Part shown: positions 10,698 through 18,935 of the stretch, one piece after another | How the letters are laid out: each line of letters opens with the position of its first letter | Position numbering within the stretch: the first letter of the stretch is position 1 | Origin: Brienomyrus brachyistius | Taxonomy: Eukaryota; Chordata; Actinopteri; Osteoglossiformes; Mormyridae | Length of the DNA: 64,000 nucleotides | NCBI RefSeq assembly: GCF_023856365.1 | Contig: NC_064541.1 | Location: forward strand, 23,786,214 to 23,850,213 | Reading direction: 5' to 3' | Translations under genes and position numbers: made by a program | The notes under the pieces: model-generated | What the model was told of the DNA's origin: nothing | The model's database searches: none | What the model saw: only the letters and a program-made list of their open reading frames with translations

Positions 10698-12914
10698 CAC
10701 AAAAAGAAGCGGAGAGGGAGGAAGAGAGTCCAGCAGGAGACGATCCGTCTCGGCGCCTGCTCGCTCTCCAGGCTTTGGCTCCCGACAGGGGACGAGAGGG
10801 AAGTACCCGCCCTACCTCCAGCCCGGAGGCTGACCACACGCGACCCCGATCCCGTGTGGAAGTACTGGTTTTCCAGTGAGGACGAGGAGCCCTTCCTCTA
10901 CCCTTACCCGGAGGCCTTTCTTCCGCCGTCCGTTTTTACGGACGTCGCGCCGCCTCCCGCCACCGCTAGGCGCCAGCGAAGGAGAAGGAAACCGGCGATC
11001 GCCGGTACAGAGGACCTCCCTCCGTTGCTGCCAGCGGACCCCGCTCCCGTGCGGCCGCCGCTGCCAGCGGACCCCGCTCCCGTGCGGCCGCCGCTGCCAG
11101 CGGACCCCGCTCCCGTGCGGCCGCCGCTGCCAGCGGACCCCGCTCCCGTGCAGCCGCCATTGCCGGCGGACCCCGCTCCCGTGCAGCCGCCCCCTCTGCA
11201 GCCGCCTGCTGCAGCTCCCGGGCAGGCGCCCCCTCTGCAGCCGCCTGCTGCAGCTCCCGGGCAGGCGCCCCCTCTGCAGCCGCCTGCTGCAGCTCCCGGG
11301 CCGGCGCCCCCATTGCAGCCGCCTCCAGTTCCTGACCGCGCTCCAGTTCCTGACCGCGCTCCAGTTCCTGACCGCGCTCCAGTTCCTGCAGAGGCGCCCC
11401 CTCTGCAGCCGCCTGCTGCAGCTCCCGGGCAGGCGCCCCCTCTGCAGCCGCCTGCTGCAGCTCCCGGGCAGGCGCCCCCTCTGCAGCCGCCTGCTGCAGC
11501 TCCCGGGCAGGCGCCCCCTCTGCAGCCGCCTGCAGCTCCCGGGCCGGCGCCCCCACTGCAGCCACCTCCAGTTCCTGACCGCGCTCCAGTTCCTGACCGC
11601 GCTCCAGTTCCTGCAGAGGCGCCCCCACTGCAGCCGCCTGCTGCAGCTCCCGGGCAGGCGCCCCCACTGCAGCCAGCTCCTGTTCCTGACCGCGCTCCTG
11701 TTCCTGACCGCGCTCCTGTTCCTGTCCCGGCGCCCCCTCCGCCTGCAGCAGCTCCCGAGGCGCCCCCTCCGCCTGCAGCAGCTCCCGAGGTGCCCCGAAT
11801 GACTTTACTGCCTGTCCCTGGCCCCGCTCCTGTAACCCCTTGTCCCTCGTCCCGGCCACGTCGACCCCGACCTAGGGTCGGCCTGTCTGTGTCCCGCAAG
11901 GGGAGGGCACACAGACGCAGGGCTGGGGTCCCGCCCGCCCTGCCCCCTGGCTCGCCCTGCCTCGCCTGCGCTGGGGCTCGGTTGGCGCCTGCGGTTCCTG
12001 GCCCTCCGGGTCAGCTGTCGCCTGCGGGTCCCTCTCCGGTGCCTCGTCCCCCTGCCTCGCTCCCCCCCTCCGGTGCCTGGTCGGTCGCCGGCGGGCTCCC
12101 CGACGGCGGCTCCTCTGTTGCCTGCGGGGCCCCTACCTCAGGCCCTCCACCGGACGTCGCCGCCTGCTGCGGCTCCCCCCTCCTCCGGGCCTTCGCCGTG
12201 GGCCCCTCCTGCTCCCTCGTCCCCTTCCCCGGTGCTCCCTCCTGCTCCATCCCTGGCCCCTCCGCGGGTCCCTTGCCCTGCCTCCTCGGCCCCTCCGAGG
12301 TCCCCTCCGGCTCCGGCCTCCCGGCCGCCTGCGGCCCCTCTGGCTGCCTCCCGTCACCCGCTTGGGCTCCCTCGGGCTCCCCTTTGTTCCCCCTCCTTGT
12401 CTCCCTACGCCCCTGCCTTTGTCCCGCCTGTCTCTGCCCCTTCGTTTTCTGCTCGCCCTTTCGTTCCGCCCGTCTCTGTTCCTTGTGCCCCGGTGTACCC
12501 GCCTTGCACTCCTGGCCCCTTTGTTCCTCCTGTTCCCGCTGTGTCTCCCTTCCTGGTCTGTCTCTCTGCTTTCCCGACCCTCTGTCAGGTTTTGTCCTTT
12601 GTCTTGTCCCTGGCTGTGTTTTGTGCCTCGGTCCTGTTTCCTGTCTCTCGTTGATGGTTCTGTTTTTTTTTGCTCCAGGTCCCGGTTCCCGTGTCCCGTC
12701 TGTCGCCTCCTCCCTGGCGCGCCCGGTGAAGCGCGCCTTTGGGGGGGGGTTCTGTCATGCCCTGCTCGTCGGCTCCTCCTGTGTGCCACGCCCCCTGCCT
12801 ACCCACGTGTTTTCTCCCGATTTGTACCCAGCTGTATCTAGTTTATTTGCTCAGTCCTGTGTATATCAGTCCGTGTCTTACCCGAGTCCAGTGTCCGTCA
12901 TTGATGTTTCCTGA
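10689..12914 (+). CDS. Proline-rich repeat protein of LTR element F1
   Basis: Frame of 741 residues from the ATG two bases after the LTR. The open frame extends upstream through the LTR, but this ATG matches the starts in F2 and F3 (all MT). Residues 1-16 are basic; LGACSLSRLWLP (21-32) matches F2 and F3; PSVFTDVAPPPAT is at about 80-92. Next come five 11-residue units LPADPAPVRPP, then 13-residue PLQPPAAAPGQAP and 6-residue VPDRAP units. The conserved basic segment RPRPRVGLSVSRKGRAHRRR follows. An extra C in the 12062-12068 tract (7 C, against 6 in F2) shifts the frame. The frame homologous to the F2 C-terminus then ends at 12654 (CASVLFPVSR), while this one runs open into the 3' LTR. F1 lacks the acidic N-terminal domain of F2. 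Possibly a gag replacement; function unknown. Confidence 0.55.
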   Translation: MTDHKKKRRGRKRVQQETIRLGACSLSRLWLPTGDEREVPALPPARRLTTRDPDPVWKYWFSSEDEEPFLYPYPEAFLPPSVFTDVAPPPATARRQRRRRKPAIAGTEDLPPLLPADPAPVRPPLPADPAPVRPPLPADPAPVRPPLPADPAPVQPPLPADPAPVQPPPLQPPAAAPGQAPPLQPPAAAPGQAPPLQPPAAAPGPAPPLQPPPVPDRAPVPDRAPVPDRAPVPAEAPPLQPPAAAPGQAPPLQPPAAAPGQAPPLQPPAAAPGQAPPLQPPAAPGPAPPLQPPPVPDRAPVPDRAPVPAEAPPLQPPAAAPGQAPPLQPAPVPDRAPVPDRAPVPVPAPPPPAAAPEAPPPPAAAPEVPRMTLLPVPGPAPVTPCPSSRPRRPRPRVGLSVSRKGRAHRRRAGVPPALPPGSPCLACAGARLAPAVPGPPGQLSPAGPSPVPRPPASLPPSGAWSVAGGLPDGGSSVACGAPTSGPPPDVAACCGSPLLRAFAVGPSCSLVPFPGAPSCSIPGPSAGPLPCLLGPSEVPSGSGLPAACGPSGCLPSPAWAPSGSPLFPLLVSLRPCLCPACLCPFVFCSPFRSARLCSLCPGVPALHSWPLCSSCSRCVSLPGLSLCFPDPLSGFVLCLVPGCVLCLGPVSCLSLMVLFFFAPGPGSRVPSVASSLARPVKRAFGGGFCHALLVGSSCVPRPLPTHVFSPDLYPAVSSLFAQSCVYQSVSYPSPVSVIDVS
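11029..11793 (+). repeat. Coding minisatellites with 33-, 39- and 18-bp units
   Basis: Five 33-bp units (about 11029-11193) are followed by interleaved 39-bp units and blocks of 18-bp units (GTTCCTGACCGCGCTCCA), then 30-bp units CCTCCGCCTGCAGCAGCTCC near 11740. All unit lengths are multiples of three, which keeps several frames open on both strands. That is why long antisense open frames appear here; they are shadows. Confidence 0.85.
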
Positions 12915-13039
12915 TGTCTGTTGCCGTCCAGTGTTCCCTGACCCGCTTATCCTTATTAAAACCCCGTTTTCCCGTATCCCGCTTGCCTGCCTGCTCCTTA
13001 CCCGCACGATCGCCGCTTATCTCCGGCGTGATCGTGACA
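12753..13039 (+). repeat. 3' LTR of F1
   Basis: Same length as the 5' LTR, with no differences seen on direct comparison. The primer decamer copy is at 12893-12902. It is followed by the GCAGG target duplication. Confidence 0.9.
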
Positions 13040-13044
13040 GCAGG

Positions 13045-15009
13045 TAGGAAGTCAAATAAATTATGTATAGACTACTAAATTAGATGTATAAGATCAAATT
13101 TAGAAAGTTTTGTGAGGACCTGTTTTCTAGTGTCAGCAATTATTGTATAGGTGAGCTTTTTTAATTTTTAAGCTAAGTTTTAGCCTAGAAGAATATATAA
13201 ATTTTTTTTTATTTTTCAGTCCAGGAATATTAAAAAGGTTCCTACAAAGTTTTATTTCAAAGACTATACTTGGCAGTCTATATGGTAATAATAATATCAG
13301 TTTGGTCATTTCCGGCAACTGCCACTATTGATTACCTTAGCTAGTTAGGGGTTAATTGATATCATTTTAATGATGCATCATGTAAATCACCATTGAAATA
13401 AGCAGATTAAGGTCCAATGAACATCACCGGAAAATTTCATGGGAATATCTAAACAAATAAAAAAGTTTTAGAGTTTTTAGTAAAATTGCATGTTAATGCA
13501 ATGAAAACCAGGTTTTCAGGCACAGGTTTTTCTTTGTTTATATTGAAAACAAAGGACGTTAATTACCCCGCATTCAAAAATTTTTAAATTTAATAACTTT
13601 CTTTTTTCTCAACCTATTACATGGATCTTGGTGTCATTGGCAAGCTTATTTCAAGCTCTATCGTGATAAATAATCCATTTTACAATAATACCATTTTTAA
13701 ATTTTTGCTAACATACCTATTAAAGGTTAGCCAGGAAAGGTCAGCTCTTAGCCTGCTGCCTGTTTTGTGCTATGTTGGTGGCTTGCAGAATAGAGCAGTC
13801 ACTTTAAAATAATTTGTAGTAAATTAAATGGCTAATTAGTGAAATCAAATTCATGTTTTTCAACCAGAATGGGAATTTATATTTTGAGGCCATATATATG
13901 CATCGATTTGATGAAACATAGACGTGTGAGTCATGGAGCTGTCTTTTTCCTGAATAATAATGCAAAACTTCAGGTAGAATAAATATGTTCACAGTACATC
14001 ATTTGTGAATTTCTGAAGAATGTGTTTGTATTTGGGTGCATCACTAATAGCTAAACCAGTGGTTCTCAAATTGTGTGTTTTGGAATTGGTCTTATGATGT
14101 AAGATGTAAAGATATGCTTTGGAAATACTTGTTTTCATATTTATGCTGAGTTTTGTTTTAAAACCATCTGCAAACCACTGAGCTACACTACATTTGCCCT
14201 CTTCACCAGTTAAGCCTTTAGGTAAATCTACTACAGCAACAGAAGATAACTCATCCTCCATGATCTCGAACCTCATCTGGACTACATCATCTTTTTTCTT
14301 TTTTAAAAAGGTTATTATATCCATAATTCTTTTCGTAAAGTCGCTAGCTAGCTACCATCAGATGTCAACAATGACAAGCCTGGTACACAGTGCTCTGGCT
14401 CTCTCGTGCTAACACAAAATGCAGGTGTGCCAACTAGTGTGAAATCGATATGTTGCTTGACTACTCAAAATGTACCACTTCCATTTATGATCAACAATAT
14501 CATATTAATCCCAAGGGCTTTACAACATCACAATGACAGGGTAAAAGATCAGGTTTTTAAAATTATTATATTAGTAAAAAAATAAAATCCAGGAGATCTG
14601 AGGCTATTAATAAACGATCCAGGGCTTTAATCCTGGATACCCAGGCCTAACAAAACCCATGAAGGGGGGACCATTCCTTCCATGTATTTTCTCTATGTAT
14701 ACAAATATGCTACCTGAAGTACACCTGCTTTTTAGAAACTGAGAAATTTCAGCAGAAACCTGATGTGCACTCTCTCCTGCAGTTTTCATGCATGCAGTGG
14801 AATATGTAATCAGTCTCTCTGCACATCTGCACCCATGTGTTTGCACACGGTTCTCATTTTCCCTGGTTAATGTACAAGAGACCGCTGTATGATATAATTT
14901 ATTCTGATCTAAGGGTTTTTAGATGAACATTTTCTTCTAGTGAGTGACATGCAGGCTCTGCATGCACAGAAAACCACCGATCACAGTCACTCTTCATCAG
15001 TTTATCAAA
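13045..15009. other. No recognisable gene
   Basis: AT-rich sequence. A minus-strand open frame at 13989-14324 (111 codons, with MRFEIMEDELSSVAVVDLPK) has fairly ordinary composition, but I recognise no family and see no neighbouring exon. Confidence 0.45.
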
Positions 15010-15024
15010 TAACCAAAGCTACAT

Positions 15025-15290
15025 GATGATGTTGATCAAAAACAGTTACTTTGTCGCCAGTGTCATGCAATTGTTGCCACAGCATGAGGCAACATGACTA
15101 ATTTGTTTGATTATTTAAATCGGCACCACAAGGCTTTGTATGTCAAGTGCAATGGCAGATCTGAATGCCATCCAAAGCAAAAAAAATATTTCTGATGCTT
15201 TTGCCAGTGTAACAAATATGCTAAGGTTGCAAACAGCAAAGAAATCACTGTCACAATAACCTTTCACTTTGCTCAGACACTGTACCAATT
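15025..15290 (+). pseudogene. hAT-type transposase relic with BED zinc finger
   Basis: In one frame the sequence reads LLCRQCHAIVATA, a stop, GNMTNLFDYLNRHH, KALYVKC. The C-x2-C pair (15052-15063) with the TNLFDYLNRHH histidines is the BED zinc finger of ZBED/hAT transposases. About 100 bp on, in another frame, NSKEITVTITFHFAQTL resembles the conserved segment that follows the BED finger in these proteins. Stops and frame changes show it is dead. No termini were found. Confidence 0.6.
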
Positions 15291-15299
15291 AGTACAATT

Positions 15300-16066
15300 A
15301 ACAAACCTTTGTTTTTCTTTGGCACGGTTGCTAAGAAAAGTCGATTTGATTTATGAAACAAAATGGTTTTATGTTTAGCTTATTACAAGTTATTTGTTTT
15401 ATCACAAATTATATTTTATACTTATAGCTGCTGCTTTATTTTATTATTTTCCTTAAAATGTGGAAGAAAATGTTGAATATTCCATTTTTGTTAATTTCCT
15501 AATGTGATAATTAAGCTGTCGATTTGCTTTGTTTAATGCTGTGTTTGATCTTGGAGGACTCAGATATACAGTAGCCTTCTGTAATCTGGATCCCTTCTAG
15601 ACACCACCCTTCTTTATTCAGAGATGAGCCCCTTCTTTTAGGCAAAGGGGCCTTATTAATATCATGGCATATTAGATCATTGACTTTACCCTGGATTGAT
15701 AGAAAAGTAGTAAATGAATACAGTGGTTTCACGGTGAGTCGACCAGTGTGTTAAACTTCACCATCGAAAAGCACTTCAGAAGAATAGTCACGGCAAACAC
15801 CTGCTTTTGTGGTTGGTGAATCGAAGCCAATTGTACAGCATTAGAGTTCAAGAAAGGATGGTTTGCACTCAATGACAAGGTCTTCAGAGATTCATTTTTC
15901 AGCCTTTTTTATTATAATTGTTTTGTTTTTTTTATTGTCATGTATATGTGTTATTTTTTCAATGCAGATGCACTCTCCTACATAATCCCCAAATCATCCT
16001 CGAATGATTAATCCTTGCCAAAGATATAAAGCTATTAAGTAATCTGGTGAAAATTACTGTATTTTA
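15300..16066. other. No recognisable gene
   Basis: AT-rich sequence without recognisable motifs. Confidence 0.5.
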
Positions 16067-16220
16067 CACACACTACCATTCAAAAGTTTGGGATCACTTT
16101 GAGATTTCTTTGTTTTCCACGAAAACATACATGAAATAAATTTGAATAGGAAATGTAGCTAAACGAATAGGAAGTAGTCATTGACAAACACAATAATTTT
16201 TTTAATTAAAGTAATATATG

Positions 16221-16496
16221 TGTCACGATCGCAGGCTGACGAAGCGGCGATCGTGCGGGTAAGGAAGCAGGCAGGCACAGTACGGGATCAAACACGGGTT
16301 TAATGAATATACGGGGACCGGGAAACAACTCGTGCTTACAAACATCAATGACAGACAAGGAAAACTGGGGAGACCAGGACTTAAATGCACAAGACTGATT
16401 GAAAGCAAACGGACACAGCTGGGTACGATCCGGGAAACACACGTGGGTAAGCAGGGGGCGTGGTACACAGGAGGAGCGGACGAGCCGGGCATGACA
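16221..16496 (-). repeat. 3' LTR of F2
   Basis: Same length as the partner LTR, differing by about four substitutions. Its start is preceded on the minus strand by a GGGGGGGGGTTC polypurine-type tract. Confidence 0.9.
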
Positions 16497-16591
16497 GAAC
16501 CCCCCCCCAAAGGCGCGCTACTCCGGGCGCGCCAGGGAAGGGGGCGACGGACGGGACGAGGCAGAACAGGACCTGAAAAACAAGGACAGAA

Positions 16592-18643
16592 TCAATGCAG
16601 GACGGGGAACAGGACCGAAGCACAACACATGGCAAGAGACAGAACGTAAGACAGGAGCTGACAAAGGGACGGGAAGGCAGAGAGACAAACCAGGAAAGGG
16701 GACACAGCGGGAACAGGAGGAACAAAAGGACCAGGAGTGAACGAAGGGAACAGAGGAGGACGAGGAGCAGAGACAGGAGGAACAAAGCGAGGGGGAGCAG
16801 AGACAGGCGGGACCAAGAAAGGGGAAGCAAACGAAGGAGGGACCAGGGCAGGAGAGAAGGGAGAGAAGGCGGGGGAACAAAGGGGAGCCCGAGGGAGCCC
16901 CAGCGGGCGACAGGCGGCAGCCGAAGGGGCCGCAGACGGCCGGGAGGCCGGAGCCGGAGGGGACCGAGAAGGGGCAGAGGAGACAGGGCGAGGGACCCGC
17001 GGAGGGGCCAGGGAGGGAGCAGGAGGGAGCACCGGGGAAGGGGACGAGGGAGCTGGAAGGGGCCAGGGCGAAGGCAAGGCGAGGGGGGGAGCCGCCGTAG
17101 GCGGCGACGTCCTCCGACGAGCCGAAGGTGGGGGCCCCGCAGGCGACCGAGGAGCCGCCGTCGGGGAACCCCCAGGCGACAGACCAGGCACCGGAGGGGG
17201 GAGCGAGGCAGGGCGACGAGGCACCAGAGGGGGACCCGCAGGCGACAGCCGACCCGGAGGGCCAGGACCCACAGGCGCCAACCGAGCCCCAGCGCAGACG
17301 AGGGAGGGCGAGCCAGGGGGCAGGGCGGGCGGGACCCCAGCCCTGCGTCTGTGTCCCCTTCCCCTGCGGGACACAGACAGGCCGACCCTAGGTCGGGGTC
17401 GACGTCGCCGGGGCGAGGGCGAAGAACAAGGAGTCACTAGGAGGGTCCCCGAGGGGTCCCATTCAAGCTCCTCCACCTCCAGAGAGGGAGGAGCTGCGGT
17501 GGAGTCTTCGGGGACCTCCTCGGGGACTAGGGCAGACGGGACAGGAGTGGGGTCAGGAACAAGCGCCCCGAGGGGCACAGTCATTTGAGGCGGAGGGGGT
17601 GCCTCTGGAGCTGCTGCAGGCGGAGGGGGTGCCTCTGGAGGAACTGGAGCGCGGTCGGGAACTGGAGCGCGGTCGGGACCTGGAGCACGGTCGGGACCTG
17701 GAGCGGAAGTCTGGGGGGGCGCCTGCCCGGGAGCTGCAGGTGGCTGCAGTGGGGGCGCCGGCCCGGGAGCTGCAGGTGGCTGCAGTGGGGGCGCCGGCCC
17801 GGGAGCTGCAGGTGGCTGCAGTGGGGGCGCCGGCCCGGGAGCTGCAGCAGGCGAAGGGGGCTGCGCAGGCAGAGGCGGGCGCACGGGAGCGGGGTCCGCA
17901 GGCAGAGGCGGCCGCACGGGAGCGGGGTCCGCAGGCAGAGGCGGCCGCACGGGAGCGGCGCCCGCAGGCAGAGGCGGCCGCACGGGAGCGGGGCCCGCAG
18001 GCAGAGGCGGCCGCACGGGAGCGGGGCCCGCAGGCAGAGGCGGCTGTGCTGGCGGCTGCGCGAGATGCGCAGGCGGCCAGAGCGGAGGGAGCCCCTCTGA
18101 CCTGGCGATTGCAGCGAGCAGCGGAGGTAGCTGCTCAAGCTGCTCAGTGGCCAGGCGTGTTCTCCGGAAAGGGGAAGCTGCCCTGGGAGACAGCTTCGCA
18201 GCGCTGGGGACTTCCGGGGTGATCGGCATACACTCCCGATCATCTCCAGGAAGAGAAGCGGGGACGACGGAACACGCCCCCAGGACGATCGTCGGGGCGA
18301 TTGCCAGTCTTTTCTTCCTCCTCCGGCGCCCGGTGGTGGCGGGAGGTGGCGCTACGCCCACAAAGACGGACGGCGCAAGGATAGTCCCCGGTTCGCTGGG
18401 AGCGACGTATCGCTCTCTCCGGAGCTCGGCTACCCTCCGGAAGTTCTCGCGCACCTCCCTCGCTAGGTGCGCGTCCTCCTCTAGGGATAACCGTTCCAGG
18501 ATATCCCGGTTCCGGCATACGAGGTTCCATGCGGGGGAGTCCTCCTGGATGCCAGGCCGGGAGATCCAGAAGAGCACCTGCTCGCCGTAACTGCAGTACT
18601 CCTCCTCAGTTACGGCAGGTGCCTTATTCCGAAGGTCTGTCAT
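16592..18643 (-). CDS. Proline-rich repeat protein of LTR element F2
   Basis: Uninterrupted frame of 683 residues and the best reference for this protein group. Residues 1-80 are acidic/helical (EEEYCSYGEQVLFWISRPGI, then AREVRENFRRVAELRRERY). PSVFVGVAPPPATTGRRRRK is at 91-110 and IVLGACSVVPASLPGDDREC at 119-138. Next comes a tandem region of 11-residue (LPAGPAPVRPP), 12-residue (LQPPAAPGPAPP), 6- and 10-residue units. A conserved block follows (DPTPVPSALVPEEVPEDS, EVEELEWDPSGTLLVTP), then the basic block RPRPRVGLSVSRRGRGHRRR and a Pro/Ser/Ala-rich tail ending CCASVLFPVLH. No zinc knuckle, protease or polymerase motif is seen. The same modules appear in F1, F3 and F4. It occupies the gag position, so an RNA- or particle-related role is a guess. 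Confidence 0.7.
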   Translation of the reverse strand: MTDLRNKAPAVTEEEYCSYGEQVLFWISRPGIQEDSPAWNLVCRNRDILERLSLEEDAHLAREVRENFRRVAELRRERYVAPSEPGTILAPSVFVGVAPPPATTGRRRRKKRLAIAPTIVLGACSVVPASLPGDDRECMPITPEVPSAAKLSPRAASPFRRTRLATEQLEQLPPLLAAIARSEGLPPLWPPAHLAQPPAQPPLPAGPAPVRPPLPAGPAPVRPPLPAGAAPVRPPLPADPAPVRPPLPADPAPVRPPLPAQPPSPAAAPGPAPPLQPPAAPGPAPPLQPPAAPGPAPPLQPPAAPGQAPPQTSAPGPDRAPGPDRAPVPDRAPVPPEAPPPPAAAPEAPPPPQMTVPLGALVPDPTPVPSALVPEEVPEDSTAAPPSLEVEELEWDPSGTLLVTPCSSPSPRRRRPRPRVGLSVSRRGRGHRRRAGVPPALPPGSPSLVCAGARLAPVGPGPPGRLSPAGPPLVPRRPASLPPPVPGLSPGGSPTAAPRSPAGPPPSARRRTSPPTAAPPLALPSPWPLPAPSSPSPVLPPAPSLAPPRVPRPVSSAPSRSPPAPASRPSAAPSAAACRPLGLPRAPLCSPAFSPFSPALVPPSFASPFLVPPVSAPPRFVPPVSAPRPPLFPSFTPGPFVPPVPAVSPFLVCLSAFPSLCQLLSYVLSLAMCCASVLFPVLH
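17578..18060 (-). repeat. Coding minisatellites of F2
   Basis: 33-bp units (GGCAGAGGCGGCCGCACGGG on the plus strand) lie at about 17870-18040, 36-bp units at 17730-17850 and 18-bp units at 17640-17705. All are multiples of three. The unit types parallel those of F1, but copy number and order differ. Confidence 0.85.
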
Positions 18644-18644
18644 T
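18635..18644 (-). promoter_or_regulatory. Predicted self-priming primer-binding site of F2
   Basis: On the minus strand AATGACAGAC lies one base after the 5' LTR. It is the exact reverse complement of GTCTGTCATT at the predicted transcript start in the LTR (complement of 18772-18781), about 30 nt below the TATA-like box. Compared with F1, both partners carry the matching change (C:G to T:A). The start codon (complement of 18641-18643) lies inside. Confidence 0.75.
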
Positions 18645-18645
18645 C

Positions 18646-18921
18646 TGTCACGATCGCAGGCTGACGAAGCGGCGATCGTGCGGGTAAGGAAGCAGGCAGG
18701 CAGAGTACGGGATCAAACACGGGTTTAATGAATATACGGGGACCGGGAAACAACTCACGCTTACAAACATCAATGACAGACAAGGAAAACTGGGGAGACC
18801 AGGACTTAAATGCACAAGACTGATTGAAAGCAAACGGACACAGCTGGGTACGATCCGGGAAACACACGTGGGTAAGCAGGGGGCGTGGTACACAGGAGGA
18901 GCGGACGAGCCTGGCATGACA
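18646..18921 (-). repeat. 5' LTR of F2
   Basis: On the minus strand: CCACGCCCCCT and CCCACGTGT boxes, a CATTTAAG TATA-like box (complement near 18805-18812), primer decamer GTCTGTCATT (complement of 18772-18781), ATTAAA poly(A) signal, and a U5 hairpin CACGATCGC / GCGATCGTG. Confidence 0.9.
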
Positions 18922-18935
18922 ATATGTGTTCTTCA

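Larger units (their letters stand above)
10400..13039 (+). mobile_element. Complete non-autonomous LTR retrotransposon F1
   Basis: Two 287-bp direct repeats (10400-10686 and 12753-13039) start TGTCATGCC and end GATCGTGACA. I see no difference between them by eye. A perfect 5-bp target duplication GCAGG flanks the element (10395-10399 and 13040-13044). A G-run (12741-12749) just upstream of the 3' LTR acts as a polypurine tract. The interior has one long proline-rich frame and no visible protease, reverse transcriptase, RNase H or integrase motif, so it must be mobilised in trans. The predicted primer-binding site is at 10688-10697. Identical LTRs point to a very recent insertion. The 5-bp duplication and predicted self-priming fit a Ty3-like origin (inference). 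Confidence 0.9.
16221..18921 (-). mobile_element. Complete non-autonomous LTR retrotransposon F2
   Basis: Two 276-bp LTRs at 16221-16496 and 18646-18921, with TGTCA...TGACA termini, differ at about four positions by my reading. A perfect 5-bp target duplication ATATG flanks the element (16216-16220 and 18922-18926). On the minus strand the order is LTR, primer-binding site overlapping the ATG, one 683-residue frame, a G-rich tract (complement of 16500-16508) and the LTR. No reverse transcriptase or integrase is visible. LTR layout, coding modules and priming signal are shared with F1 and F3. It sits inside a Tc1-like element and so is the younger of the two. Confidence 0.92.

Noticed and set aside
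11029..11193. CRISPR-like array
   Set aside because: The repeats are directly abutting in-frame coding units without spacers, in a vertebrate genome.
10904..11899. Long minus-strand open frames (331 and 297 codons) and a second plus-strand frame (308 codons) in F1
   Set aside because: They arise because GC-rich repeat units of 33, 39 and 18 bp keep all frames open. Only the ATG frame shares blocks with F2-F4.
10400..13039. Collagen-, extensin- or mucin-like host gene
   Set aside because: The proline-rich frame is bounded by identical LTRs with a target duplication and shares its start with a primer-binding site, so it belongs to a retroelement.
13989..14324. 111-codon minus-strand frame as a host gene
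   Set aside because: No recognised motif, no splice context and no second exon. Left as unassigned.
16595..18590. Plus-strand Arg/Gly-rich frames (281, 283, 207 and 147 codons) across F2
   Set aside because: Antisense shadows of the F2 protein. No shared motif with the antisense of F1 beyond what the repeats force.
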